DNA from: Pseudomonas sp. KNUC1026
Lineage (GTDB): Bacteria > Pseudomonadota > Gammaproteobacteria > Pseudomonadales > Pseudomonadaceae
DNA: 64,000 nucleotides
Assembly (NCBI RefSeq): GCF_021650705.1
Contig: NZ_CP087138.1
Location: 1,674,001 to 1,738,000 of the forward strand
Direction of reading: 5' to 3'
Under the pieces are notes generated by a model. It did not search any database, was not told the origin of the DNA, and saw only the letters and a list, made by a program, of their open reading frames with translations. The position numbers and the translations under genes are program-made. Numbering within the stretch: the first letter of the stretch is position 1; every line of letters starts with the position of its first letter. This document shows positions 49,001 through 58,989 of the stretch, in pieces.

Positions 49001-51299
49001 CGTCGCCGGCAGCGGCGCAGGCAGCACCTTTGCCGACAAGAATGCCGGCACGGGCAAGGCCGTCGTCGTCAGCGGTTACACGCTGACAGGCGCTGACGCC
49101 GGCAACTACAACCTGATCGCACCGACCGGCCTTATGGCTGACATCGCCAAGGCCAGCCTGAACATCACGGGTGTTACCGCAAATAACCGTACCTACGACG
49201 CCACGACCAACGCCACGCTGGCCGGCACGGCCGCCGTAGCTGCATTCGGCAGTGATGTCGTCAACGTGACCGGAGCAGGTAGCGCCACGTTCGCCGACAA
49301 GAATGCCGGCAGCGGCAAGGCCGTTACCGTCACCGGCTATACCCTGGGCGGGGCGGATGCGGGCAACTATGACGCTGTGCAGCCGACCGGCCTCACGGCG
49401 ACCATCAACAAGGCGAGCCTGAGCGTTGCGGGTGTTTCGGTGGCCGACAAGGTCTACGACGGCACCACCTCGGCAACACTGGCAGGCACTGCAGCGGTGG
49501 AAGGTGTCGCCGGCGACGACGTCAGCGTGGCAGGCAGTGGCTCGGCCGTCTTCGTCGACAAGAATGCCGGCGTCAACAAAGCGGTGAATGTCAGTGGCTA
49601 CGCCCTCGGAGGTCTTGATGCCGGCAACTACACCCTTACTCCATCGGCAGGCCTGAGCGCCACCATCAGCAAGCTGGATCTGCTGCTGACGGGCCTGAGC
49701 GTCAGCAACAAGGTCTACGATGGCACCACCGCAGCGACCCTTTCGGGTACGGGTTCAGTTACGGCATTGGGGAGCGATGTCGTGTCCGTCGGCGGGAGCG
49801 GGGCAGGCAGCACCTTCGTCGACAAGAATGCCGGCATGGGCAAGGCGGCGACTGTCAACGGCTACACATTGACGGGCGCTGACGCCGGCAACTACAACCT
49901 GGTCGCACCGACCGGCCTCACGGCTGACATCGCCAAGGCCGATCTGAACGTCACTGGTGTTACCGCACTGAGCCGCACCTACGACGGCACGACCAACGCT
50001 TTGTTAGCCGGCACGGCCGTGGTGGCAGCATTCGGCAGCGACGTCGTCAACGTAACGGGACCGGCCAGCGCCACTTTTGCCGACAAGAACGCCGGCAGCA
50101 GCAAGGCCGTCACCGTTATCGGCTATAGCCTGAGCGGCGCGGACGCCGGTAACTACAACACTGTGCAGCCGACTGGCCTCACGGCCACCATCAACAAGGC
50201 GAACCTGAGCGTTGTGGGCGTTTCGGTGGCCGACAAGGCCTACGACGGCACCACCTCGGCAACCCTGACTGGCACTGCTGCGGTTGCCGGTGTCGCCGGC
50301 GACGATGTCAGCCTGACCGGCAGTGGCTCGGCTGCTTTCGCCGACAGGAATGCTGGCATCAACAAGGCGGTAAATGTCAGTGGCTACAGCCTCGCGGGCC
50401 TTGATGCTGGCAACTACACCCTCACTCCGTCGTCAGGCCTGAGCGCTACCATCAGCAAGCTCGATCTGCTGCTGACGGGCCTGGGCGTCAGCAACAAGGT
50501 CTACGATGGCAGCACCGCAGCGGTGCTGACCGGGTCTGGCTCGATCACGGCGTTGGGCAGCGATGCGGTCTCCGTGAACGGTAGCGGCGTTGGCGCCTTC
50601 ACCGACAAGCATGCCGGCACCGGCAAGGTGGTGACTGTCAGTGGCTACACCCTGACCGGCACTGACGCAGGCAACTACAGTCTTGTCCTGCCATCGAACC
50701 TGACGGCAAACATAACACCTGCCTCTCTTTCTCTTTCCGGCATCACTGCCAACAACAAAGTATTCGATGGTACTCAACGGGCCACTACCGATATACGCAA
50801 CGCCGTGTTGGCCGGCCTGGTTGGGGGCGACGCCGTCAACCTGGTTTCGAATGGCACTTTCGTTGACGCCGCTGTAGGCAGTGGGAAGGTCGTTAACCTG
50901 AGCAACAGTTTGAGTGGCAGCGACAGCGCCAACTACACGTTGAGTGGCCAAACAACGACATTGGCCGATATCACGATTGCCCCTGCCAGTATCGCTACGC
51001 CTGTAGCGACGCTCGTTACCGCAGGCTCGCTTCGGACCACTCAGAATGCGGTAGCACAGGTCCTGTCGGCCAACTTGCCAACTCAGGCGACTGCCCAGCC
51101 TCGAGCGTTGATGCAGTCGACCACCCTGGAGGTGCGTGGCTTGCAGCAGGGCGGTGCCAACGCTAACGAGAGCAACGAAAATAACGGCAACACGGCATTC
51201 GTAAATACCTCCGTCGGCTTTGGAGCCCAGGCACCGATGCTCAGCATTCAGAACGGTGGCGTCCAACTTCCCCCTGTCGCTGTCAGCGTCTCTGAGTAG
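46005..51299 (+). CDS. tpsA: Two-partner secretion exoprotein with YDG repeats (two frameshifts)
   Basis: About 1764 residues after restoration. Extended signal peptide MRHATLNHIYRLVWSDLHRT ... VVVMAAGMIAPFAHAG; TPS secretion domain with VHQDGSVTTINQSSQNLSLD, VNRIADQNPTQFLGKLNANG and NPNGVIFGSGAQVNVGGLVA (about residue 138); beta-helical haemagglutinin region; then 12 YDG-type repeats (KTYDGTTSATL..., residues about 625-1660) and a short tail. A G is missing in the run at 46182-46186, and there is one extra base near 48956 where ATGGAGCGGTAG replaces ATGACCGGTAGC. The shifts cancel. The product is probably a surface or released adhesin, exported by the TpsB encoded six bases downstream. Confidence 0.9.
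48120..50690 (+). repeat. Higher-order 786-bp repeats within tpsA
   Basis: YDG repeats of about 87 codons come in three alternating types (SNK-YDG / LSR-YDG / ADK-YDG). The triplet recurs with a period of 786 bp: the TAYGAY of the first-type unit lies at 48143, 48929, 49716 (one inserted base) and 50502. The long near-identical DNA makes the array prone to recombination and misassembly. Confidence 0.9.
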
Positions 51300-51305
51300 G
51301 TCTTC

Positions 51306-52978
51306 ATGAACAATAGAAATGTATTAGCGCTGGCCTACAAGCCTCTGGTTGCCGCCTTTTTTCTGAATGGCCTTGCCGCTTCGGCTTACGCTCAAGTCAC
51401 TCCGGACGCCGGTACCATCCTGCAGCAGTTGCAGCCCACGTTGCCGTCTTCATCTCCATCGTCCGCGCCTTCATTGAAGGCGCAGCCCAAGGCCAATGCG
51501 ACATTGCCGGAGTCGGCCCCATTCTTTGTCAAGCAGCTCCGGATAACGGGAAATACGATATTCCCCACCGACGAACTCCACCGCCTTGTGGCCGATCAGG
51601 AAGGCCAGCCACTGACCTTGCGGCAAGTGGGTGAACTTGCCAGCCGCATCACTGCGTATTACCAGAACCACGGTTACCAACTGACGCGGGCGATTATTCC
51701 GGCGCAGACAATCAAGGACGGTGTAGTCACTCTCCAAGTGATCGAAGCTCACTATGGGAAGGTACAACTCGATAACCAGAGTGAGGTGCGCGACAGTCTC
51801 CTCCAGTCAACCATTGCGCCGCTGCACAGTGGCTCGGTGATCGATGACGATTCGCTCAACCGCAGCTTGCTGTTGCTGTCGGACATTCCAGGTGTCGGGG
51901 TCGCCGCAACGTTGAAGCCCGGTAGTGATGTTGCGACATCTGACCTGAATGTTGCGGCCCATCAGAATCCCAACGCCTTTGCCAACGTTGCGCTAGACAA
52001 CTACGGCAACAAGTACACGGACCGTGGGCGACTGTCCGCCAACTTCAATGTGCTCAACCCGCTTCACCTGGGGGACGTTCTCAGCGCTACCTTGCTGACG
52101 ACGGGGAGGGTATGAACTATTCACGCCTCTCATACGAGGCATTGGTGAATGGGCAGGGGACCCGTGCCGGTGCGTCCTATTCCTATCTTCGCTATCGATT
52201 GGGCCAGAACATCTCGGACCTGGACGCCAATGGCACTGCGATGGTGGGCAGTGCCTGGGTACGGCACCCGTTGATGCGCAGCCGCAACGCTAATGTCTAT
52301 GTTCAGGCGCAATTCGATCGGAAACAGCTGGATGATCGTATCGATGCGACCGACCTGCGGGCCGACCGGCATCTGGATAACTGGGTGTTGGGGCTTAATG
52401 GCGATCTTCGTGACGACGTGTTGGGCGGTGCTATCAACCTGTGGGGCCTGGGCATCACCAGCGGGCGGGTTGTTTTCAACGATGTGAACACGGCTGCGCA
52501 GTCGCAAGGAGCCTTCTCCAAATTCAACCTGAACCTGTCCCGGCTACAGGGGCTCACGCCAGCCAATGCGCTCTACGTGAACGTGGCTGCGCAGTGGAGT
52601 GATGTGAACCTGGATTCGGCCGAAAAAATGACCGTCGGTGGCCCTTACAGCGTACGGGCGTATGACATTGGCGCACTCTCAGGCGACACCGGTTACTCGG
52701 GTACTGTCGAACTGCGCCACGACCTGGGCAAAGGCTCTTTGGGCTATTGGCAAGCGATAGCGTTTGTGGACAGCGCTTACGTAAAGGTCAATCGCCACCC
52801 GGCCAACAACGCCGAAAACAGTGGCAGCCTGTCCGGTGCTGGCGTCGGCCTCAATTGGCGGGGCCCGGATCAGTGGCAGGCCTCTGTCTCCGTCGCCAAC
52901 CGGCTGGGCAGTGCGCCCTCTCTGGTTGCAGACCAGTCGCCTGTGAGAGGGTGGGTTACGGTCAGCAAAGGGTTCTAG
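51306..52978 (+). CDS. tpsB: Two-partner secretion outer-membrane transporter (frameshift)
   Basis: About 557 residues after restoration; ShlB/FhaC family. Signal peptide with AFFLNGLAASAYAQ, then POTRA domains (FFVKQLRITGNTIFPTDELH; RAIIPAQTIKDGVVTLQVIE), and a 16-strand barrel with the conserved lid-lock segment PYSVRAYDIGALSGD and a terminal Phe (VTVSKGF). The frame breaks at 52103-52106: one extra G in ACGGGGAGG gives TTGEGMNYSRLSYEAL instead of a stop. It begins six bases after tpsA, so the two form an operon. Confidence 0.92.
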
Positions 52979-52995
52979 GCTCTGTACGAATGCAT

Positions 52996-53043
52996 CCGGG
53001 CTCGCCCATGCCGCGTTGAGAACCGGCTCGATTGCGAGCCCGG
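52996..53043. repeat. 10-bp inverted repeat between convergent units
   Basis: CCGGGCTCGC (52996-53005) and GCGAGCCCGG (53034-53043) are perfect complements 28 bp apart, between the tpsB stop and the 3' end of the next leftward gene. It may serve as a bidirectional terminator; no clear T-run. Confidence 0.4.
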
Positions 53044-53110
53044 CCACTTCCTCGCCTGTTTTCGCCTTGCCTGGCCTTGGCTGGAAGACATTTCCTGTAG
53101 AGCCTGGAGG

Positions 53111-53914
53111 TCAAACGCTCGCCTTACGGCATGCAACGAGAAGTTCATCAGCCGCGCTGTCATCGAGCATTGTTTCAATGAGCTTGACCGGGATTTTTTC
53201 GAATTTCAGGCGCGCGCACTTCGATCGTAAATCCAACCTCAAAATCCGGTGAATTGGATTTTCACTGGGCGCTATAGGCGTCAGCGTGCCAAGCGTATTG
53301 TCCAATTCATAAATTTCAAAGCCTGAGCACTTGCTTTTTACCATAAACAGATCACATATGCCGTGCGCTCTGAGATATGTGTGATCAGTCGATACGCTGG
53401 CGTATTTCAAGGTGGAGCCTTCCTTCAAGCATCTCTTCATCAAATCCTTTAGTGACGGGATGATTTTTCGATAAAAGCATTTCGCTTTTTTAAAAACTTC
53501 GTTTTCGCCGAAATTACCTGCCAGCCAGGCCTTGGCCGCAACTGCACGGTGATTTCCCAATTTGCAATAAATGGCGCCTCCCGCGAATCCGATCCGTAAT
53601 TCCCCTTCCGCGCCTGGGGCTGGAAATGGTTTGTCCATGAGGTCGGATGTGAAATAACGAACAATGTCGGCACGAAATGGATCCCACCCTTTGCAGTGCA
53701 GACTCAGTGCGGCTTCACGCCACGTGGCGCATGGAGCGTAGAACTCTCTACGTCGAAGAGCTATGAGTTTTCTGATGGGTATATCAACATGGCACTCAAT
53801 GCTTTTTTCGTAAGGTGAGACGAATGCTTCTATGACGTCCGAATTATAGATCTCATCGTCCAGTACACCTTTCTTCAACGCTTTTTTAGCGGCGGCGCGT
53901 ATTTCTTCTTTCAT
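53111..53914 (-). CDS. Hypothetical protein of the DUF262 cluster, possibly ParB-like
   Basis: 267 residues, lysine-rich and of visibly lower G+C than its surroundings. A segment near residue 110, GFAGGAIYCKLGNHRAVAAK, resembles the GxHR motif of ParB/sulfiredoxin-fold proteins, the fold also found in DUF262; this is a weak, single-motif resemblance. The N-terminus (MKEEIRAAAKKALKKGVL) is an amphipathic helix. No signal peptide. It lies 141 bp downstream of two overlapping DUF262 genes on the same strand and may belong to their operon. Family not recognised. Confidence 0.6.
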   Translation of the reverse strand: MKEEIRAAAKKALKKGVLDDEIYNSDVIEAFVSPYEKSIECHVDIPIRKLIALRRREFYAPCATWREAALSLHCKGWDPFRADIVRYFTSDLMDKPFPAPGAEGELRIGFAGGAIYCKLGNHRAVAAKAWLAGNFGENEVFKKAKCFYRKIIPSLKDLMKRCLKEGSTLKYASVSTDHTYLRAHGICDLFMVKSKCSGFEIYELDNTLGTLTPIAPSENPIHRILRLDLRSKCARLKFEKIPVKLIETMLDDSAADELLVACRKASV

Positions 53915-54055
53915 GCTTTTCTTTCGTTCCTGTTATCGTTGGCATGTCGCTACTCTCATCTGATCGCATTCAATCGATGCCCATCCTTGGGCATCGGAAT
54001 GTGTCGAAAACGTCAATTGCTATCCAGTAAAATTGCAGGCATCACATCACTGGCT

Positions 54056-56461
54056 TCAGCCATTCTGCGTCTCAAGCGCTTTGACCGCTTTGGCCATCGC
54101 TTTTAGCGTAGTGTGGATGCGTGCTCGTGAAACTTTCAGTTTGAGGTCCTCCTTTTGCACATCGAACTTGAGTGCCTCGGAGAGCAGTTTTTCAAAACCG
54201 GGTATGGGTTTGAGAGGCTTTCTGAGCGTTTGAATCGTGAAGTGCCCGGACTCCGAATAGACCCGGAAGTACAAGGTGCGGCTCCGAAATGTGAGCGCCA
54301 GGCACAGAGCGGGCTCTGATTCGGAACCACTTACAGGCTGGTAGCTCAGTTTTCGCAATGGCAAGAGCCTTTTTTTGGATGGTTCTGCATCGAGCTCTAG
54401 CGATAGGTTGTAGCTGAACAGCTCGGCGTGCATCCCGCTCATGCGGCTTTTTTTGAGCAGATAGATGCAGTCGCCCTCCCAGCGTAATGCATGCCCATCG
54501 CAATATTCGAATACAGCTGGCGTATCCACCATGATCTGGCGCCAGGGCTCGAGGCCTTCGGCATTGGCAATCACTTCATCGAGTTGCTCTTCAACAGAAG
54601 AGTCAAAGTCGATCTGTTGCAACAGCAATTGCAAAAGCGCACGCGCCGCCTGCACCTGTTCTCCAGCGCCACCACGCAATAGTCGCTTCCAACTGGCCTG
54701 CTCGGTCGTGGAATTGACCAGAAACGAGTAGTTATAGCCGCTGGGTAGCAAGTAATCGCCCAATGAAAGCAGGGCCCGCTCCCAGCGAAAGTCAGGCAGG
54801 CTATTCAGGCCGCGCGCACCGAACATCGCTTCTGCTTTACTCAGATATTTCGAAAAGCTTTGTTGAAGCGCGCGATGTTCGTTTGCCTTCCACTGCACCC
54901 CTCCCGTGTCGCGCCGCTTGGCTATCGCACCACTGAACTCCAGTAGAAATTCGATCTGGCCCTTGAAGTAACCGTGTTTTTCCGCATGCTCGATCGGTTT
55001 GCGCCAGCCATCATGGGCCAGCAAGAGCTCAGCCTTGAACTGCTCTTCGCTGATTTGTTGCAGGGAAAAGCCAGCGGTCGGTTTTTCGGCGGTCGCAAAA
55101 TAGCCAAGTATATTGCCGGCATGGGGCAGCAATGCACGGACTGCCAGAAGGCTACGTTGCATGTCCCCGGGGCGGTCGTAGCTGGTATTGACCGACAGAT
55201 TGAAAACTATCCGCATCCACTCCAGCAAAGCCTCTGGCCCATGCGTTTCGCCTGCCGCTCGAATGAAAGTCACGTAGGCGAAAAACTGAACGAGATCGGT
55301 ATAGGCTAAAGCCGCCGGGTCATCGACCAACTGCTGGAAAAGGGCCTCCTCATTGAAGTACGGGTTTTCTGGCAACAAGGGTGTGAACTGGTTTTCCTGA
55401 GCGCCCCATGTTTCCAGAAGCAGCATGAGGGTGGCGGAGAATTCGCGTTCCAGCCATCCATCCCTGTGGTACAAGGCGTAAGCTGACTTCAGTGGTTTGC
55501 CCCTGAAGGTGCTGATTTCCTCAAGGTAGCTTGGCTTTTCCGGGTCGCGGCAGATAAAAGCCACGGCGTGGAAGAAGTTCATGATTGCATCGTCGTAAAG
55601 ATGGGTTTCTTTGTCGCGATAGCCCCAGAAGAAGTCTGCCCAGCGGGTATCCATACGTCGTGCAAAGTAATCGGCGACGGTGAATGTCTGATCGCCGATG
55701 GCCCTGGTTTCGTCAGCGAATTGGCTCTTGAGTTCGTGCTCGTAGCGGGCTTTGAATGTCTCGAAAGCCGTCAGTGGTTTGCCCCGAGCGTTCATCTTTA
55801 TGTACAGATCGTCGGACAGCCCGAAATGGTCCAGATCAAGCAACTGAAAGGTAATCACCGGTTGCTGTACGTCCATCAGGCGAGTGTAGGCTCCCCTGAC
55901 TTCGGCAAAATGCCGGTGTATACCATCGAGCATGGTCAGGCAAGACTGGATGGTCGGGTCCAGGCGCCAATATCGAAAAAACCAGGCCTGGTCGGTGATC
56001 AGGCTGCACAATGAAGACCCGTCAGCAGCATCGCGCGCAGGCCAGAAGCCTACTAATGCATCGAAGAACTCGGCGCTGCTCGGTCGTACTTTGTAAGAGA
56101 AGCGCGAGCCTTTGCTTTCGCAAAATGTCTGGCGAAATTCGTCCTGGCTGCCGTCTCGCCAGGCCAGATACCAGTGCAATAGAAACAGTGTTGTCAGCCG
56201 TTGCTGGCCATCGAGCGGCAAAAAAAGCTTCGACTCTTCGTCTTTCTCTACGCTCCCATAGATGAAGTCAAGGTTCAGAGGCAGGGCGTTGTCGTTCGGT
56301 TCCAGAGCAAATGCCTGCTTCAGCGTACCGAGGAACTCTTCACGCACATCCTCGGCTGCCTGGCGGCCTTGAGCATAGTCGCGTTGGATCATCGGGATCT
56401 GAATATGCTGATGGCGGCTCAGCAGCTGTTTCAATGTGATCTGACTGCCGGTATCGCTCAT
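54056..56461 (-). CDS. Large DUF262 protein (GmrS-like NTPase/restriction component)
   Basis: 801 residues. The DUF262 domain is N-terminal: IPMIQRDYAQGR (residues 22-33) and LPLDGQQRLTTLFLLHWYLA (about 80-100), the latter the ParB-like DGQQR nucleotide/DNA motif. KMNARGKPLTAFETFKARYE follows as in other DUF262 proteins. The C-terminal half is helical and then strand-rich, without a visible HNH motif. In GmrSD type IV restriction enzymes DUF262 supplies NTP binding and control for DUF1524 cleavage of modified DNA. The ATG overlaps the upstream DUF262/DUF1524 stop by 4 bp, implying translational coupling. Confidence 0.85.
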   Translation of the reverse strand: MSDTGSQITLKQLLSRHQHIQIPMIQRDYAQGRQAAEDVREEFLGTLKQAFALEPNDNALPLNLDFIYGSVEKDEESKLFLPLDGQQRLTTLFLLHWYLAWRDGSQDEFRQTFCESKGSRFSYKVRPSSAEFFDALVGFWPARDAADGSSLCSLITDQAWFFRYWRLDPTIQSCLTMLDGIHRHFAEVRGAYTRLMDVQQPVITFQLLDLDHFGLSDDLYIKMNARGKPLTAFETFKARYEHELKSQFADETRAIGDQTFTVADYFARRMDTRWADFFWGYRDKETHLYDDAIMNFFHAVAFICRDPEKPSYLEEISTFRGKPLKSAYALYHRDGWLEREFSATLMLLLETWGAQENQFTPLLPENPYFNEEALFQQLVDDPAALAYTDLVQFFAYVTFIRAAGETHGPEALLEWMRIVFNLSVNTSYDRPGDMQRSLLAVRALLPHAGNILGYFATAEKPTAGFSLQQISEEQFKAELLLAHDGWRKPIEHAEKHGYFKGQIEFLLEFSGAIAKRRDTGGVQWKANEHRALQQSFSKYLSKAEAMFGARGLNSLPDFRWERALLSLGDYLLPSGYNYSFLVNSTTEQASWKRLLRGGAGEQVQAARALLQLLLQQIDFDSSVEEQLDEVIANAEGLEPWRQIMVDTPAVFEYCDGHALRWEGDCIYLLKKSRMSGMHAELFSYNLSLELDAEPSKKRLLPLRKLSYQPVSGSESEPALCLALTFRSRTLYFRVYSESGHFTIQTLRKPLKPIPGFEKLLSEALKFDVQKEDLKLKVSRARIHTTLKAMAKAVKALETQNG

Positions 56462-58251
56462 GGGTTGATCTCCTTCGGGGCACTGAAGAAGCGTACGAGG
56501 ACTCGGGTGATTTCAGCCTGGTATGCTTCACGGTCTTCCTTGCTCCAGAACATCACATGATCAGCTTGTGGGCTGTAGCACTTGAGGAACACATTGCGGG
56601 TGCACAGTGGTACAAAAATTCCTGACTGATCCAGGGCCAGCAGCGCCTTGCGCTTGACGGCGAATACAGCGTTCTTGTAACTGCGGTTCGTGCCTTTATC
56701 CAGAAGGGCCAGGTTGGAAATACCCTGATCGGTGGGCGCTTCGTCATTTTCATGAAAGAGAGCCAACAGTTTTTTGTAGAGTGTTTCGAACGCCTCTCCC
56801 GAGCGGGCTTCCCTGGGTTGCTTGATGAAAGCCCTGATGCTGTTCAGCAGCCTCACCTGCGTCGCCTGATCACTGACATTCTGGGCTTCCAGGTAACCGG
56901 CACATAGCGTTAGCCAGCCCACCTGGTCATGCAGGCGAACCGGGCGGCTGGAGGCCACCGAGCGTACATGCTCGATGTCCCACTCGCCATTTTTGAAACT
57001 CTCGAACTGAAAGCGCAAGTTGGAGCGTGGGTTGTCCAGCAGGGTCGCCACGTTGAATAACAACAGCAGCGAGCGAATGCTCGACGAATCACGGTCATAC
57101 TCCAGTTCTGCAAGGCGTTCGCTGATACACGCGTGCAGCGATCCCTCCGTCAGGGCGTCCAGGTCTTCGTCACCGATGGTTCGAGCGAACACGGCTTTGC
57201 GCAGCTTGCGTTCGAATGCACTTTTTGTGGTGTGCAGTGACAGTTCGCAGATGCGCGCGATATTCATACCCTGATAAATCAGGAACCCGACAACGTGATA
57301 GAGCGTGCGGTCTTCAAACCACTCCTCAAGCATCATGAACATTTGCTTGATGCGCAGCCATTCCTTCGATGCAGTGCCGGGAATCTTCAGGCGCTTGCTG
57401 TAGGCATGAAAAATACTGTGCTCATCATGGTGTGTGCCAACGCCAAAGCCATCAGATTTGGCTACCAATTCGAAAAGTAGGCCGATGCGGTTCTGAGACT
57501 GGCTCTGCTGGTTACTGAGGAAGTACCAGAAATCATCCGACTGCAAGGCTTTTTCCAACTGATCCCATTCGTGAGCGATCCTCATTTGGCGGCCAGCGGC
57601 GTCTGGATCGTTATCATCACTACGCCTGAGAAAAAGCGCGCGGATCAGCTCATCGTCTGTCAGTGCAATCTTGCCGACGTTCAAGCGAGTGAAGGCATCT
57701 ACAGCATTGTCCTGAGCGTTGAGTTCAAACCAGATGACCCGGGTTTTGTTAAGCAGCGTCGACTTGATTTCGTCGACTTCATGGCCACGTGTGCTAAACC
57801 ATAGTTCGATAGTACTGATGGCATTGAACAGGTAGAAATAGTCTACGTTCTTGCTTGCGTCGGCCTCACTGGGCGTGTCAAGGAACGCCGACAGGTCAGG
57901 CCGTGTTTCGTAGTCGAGGGTGAACAGCTTCTGCCGGTACTTTTCCGAAGCCCGCTCATTGAAGTGACGCAGAATCAATAGAATCGTGGTAAGCCGTTGT
58001 TGCCCGTCGACTACCTCGAACGGGCCTTTTTCCGTGGCCTTGACCACCAATGGCTGCAGGCAGTAAAACTCTTGCGGCTGTGGGTTGCGGCGCTGGCTGA
58101 ACTCGCGGATGTCTTCCAGTAACTGAGTCACCTGCAGCGGCTTCCAACGGTAACCTCGCTGGTATGCAGGAATCCAGAATTGCGTAGGCTCGCCATCTTC
58201 GTTGGCGAGTAATTCATGTATTGGTTTCAAGCATAAATCGGAATGGTTCAT
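56458..58251 (-). CDS. DUF262-DUF1524 protein (GmrSD-like nuclease)
   Basis: 597 residues. N-terminal DUF262: FWIPAYQRGYRWKPLQVTQL and FEVVDGQQRLTTILLIL; RLNVGKIALTDDELIRA follows (the D-E-L-I-R-A pattern). C-terminal DUF1524 HNH-type nuclease: GEWDIEHVRSVAS (catalytic His) and SNLALLDKGTNRSYKNAVF with KRKALL (the N...N...K part). So NTP-binding and nuclease modules are in one chain, with a second DUF262 chain encoded next. The start MNHSDLCLKPIHEL is chosen because AAAGGA precedes it and the 18 upstream codons overlap an inverted repeat. First gene of the cluster. Confidence 0.88.
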   Translation of the reverse strand: MNHSDLCLKPIHELLANEDGEPTQFWIPAYQRGYRWKPLQVTQLLEDIREFSQRRNPQPQEFYCLQPLVVKATEKGPFEVVDGQQRLTTILLILRHFNERASEKYRQKLFTLDYETRPDLSAFLDTPSEADASKNVDYFYLFNAISTIELWFSTRGHEVDEIKSTLLNKTRVIWFELNAQDNAVDAFTRLNVGKIALTDDELIRALFLRRSDDNDPDAAGRQMRIAHEWDQLEKALQSDDFWYFLSNQQSQSQNRIGLLFELVAKSDGFGVGTHHDEHSIFHAYSKRLKIPGTASKEWLRIKQMFMMLEEWFEDRTLYHVVGFLIYQGMNIARICELSLHTTKSAFERKLRKAVFARTIGDEDLDALTEGSLHACISERLAELEYDRDSSSIRSLLLLFNVATLLDNPRSNLRFQFESFKNGEWDIEHVRSVASSRPVRLHDQVGWLTLCAGYLEAQNVSDQATQVRLLNSIRAFIKQPREARSGEAFETLYKKLLALFHENDEAPTDQGISNLALLDKGTNRSYKNAVFAVKRKALLALDQSGIFVPLCTRNVFLKCYSPQADHVMFWSKEDREAYQAEITRVLVRFFSAPKEINP

Positions 58252-58276
58252 TCGAGTCCTTTCGTGGCAGCATAAC

Positions 58277-58302
58277 CATAATGGCGGTTTGCCGCCATTA
58301 TG
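58277..58302. promoter_or_regulatory. Perfect 26-bp inverted repeat upstream of the DUF262 operon
   Basis: CATAATGGCGG-TTTG-CCGCCATTATG, 11-bp perfect arms, lies 25 bp before the DUF262-DUF1524 start. It could be an operator for an unlinked repressor or a leader hairpin. The A+T-rich stretch beyond it (58370-58400) may hold the promoter. No regulator gene is adjacent. Confidence 0.65.
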
Positions 58303-58507
58303 CATGATCCATGCTGCCGATAGAGGACAAGTCTGGATCCCGATTCGGATTTCTTTGCAGCATAAGAGTCCGTTCGCGTTTTTTTTCGTTTTTGAGAAAT
58401 TTGCTTGATACCGTCTAAACAGCTGGTTTGATATGGGCGACTGATGTGGCGCTTTGGGTAACGGTCATGCTGAAATTGGCCAAGTTCATCACCCCTGAGC
58501 ACCGCCC

Positions 58508-58989
58508 ATGGCGCGACGTCGAATTACCCTGATCATGCCGTCCAGTGCAGCCGATGCTTTCGAGGCCTTCCACCATCACGCCGTGCGCCAGCAATGGGAT
58601 ACCTTGCTCTCCCATGCCGCCATCGAGGGCGGAGGTAGCCACCCTTATATCGGCGCGGTCAGCGTGAACGAAGGCCGTGGCTGGAAACGGCTCTTCAACA
58701 TGCGCACTCGCTTCGTCAACTATCGGCCGGCACAGGTGGCGGCGGCGGTGTTGGTCGAGCCTTCGGGTTGCTTTCAGTGGTGGGCAGCGTCCATGCGCCA
58801 TCGTGATCTGGAGCCTGGCGTTTCGGAGCTCACTTACACCTTCACCATGAAATTGCGCCCCAGGTGGCTGGGCGCGTGCTCGACCCGGTGGCGAACAGGT
58901 TTTTCGAGTGGGAAACGCGCAAACGATTGAGGGCGATGGCGGCGTACCTGGAGCGCCACAGCGCAGCACCTGTCGACGCTATTGGGTAA
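58508..58989 (+). CDS. SRPBCC (START-like) family protein (frameshift)
   Basis: About 160 residues once one base is added near 58872. Before it: RRITLIMPSSAADAFEAFHH, then SHPYIGAVSVNEGRGWKRLF and ELTYTFTMKLRPRWLG; after it: RVLDPVANRFFEWETRKRL and AMAAYLERH. The frame as given ends at 58930 with a Ser/Arg-rich tail. The fold is a ligand-binding helix-grip; ligand unknown. The restored stop (58987-58989) overlaps the convergent DUF2254 gene by 11 bp. Confidence 0.75.

Noticed and set aside
48125..49057. Minus-strand frames opposite tpsA
   Set aside because: They mirror the YDG repeats and inherit their periodicity; no independent start or domain.
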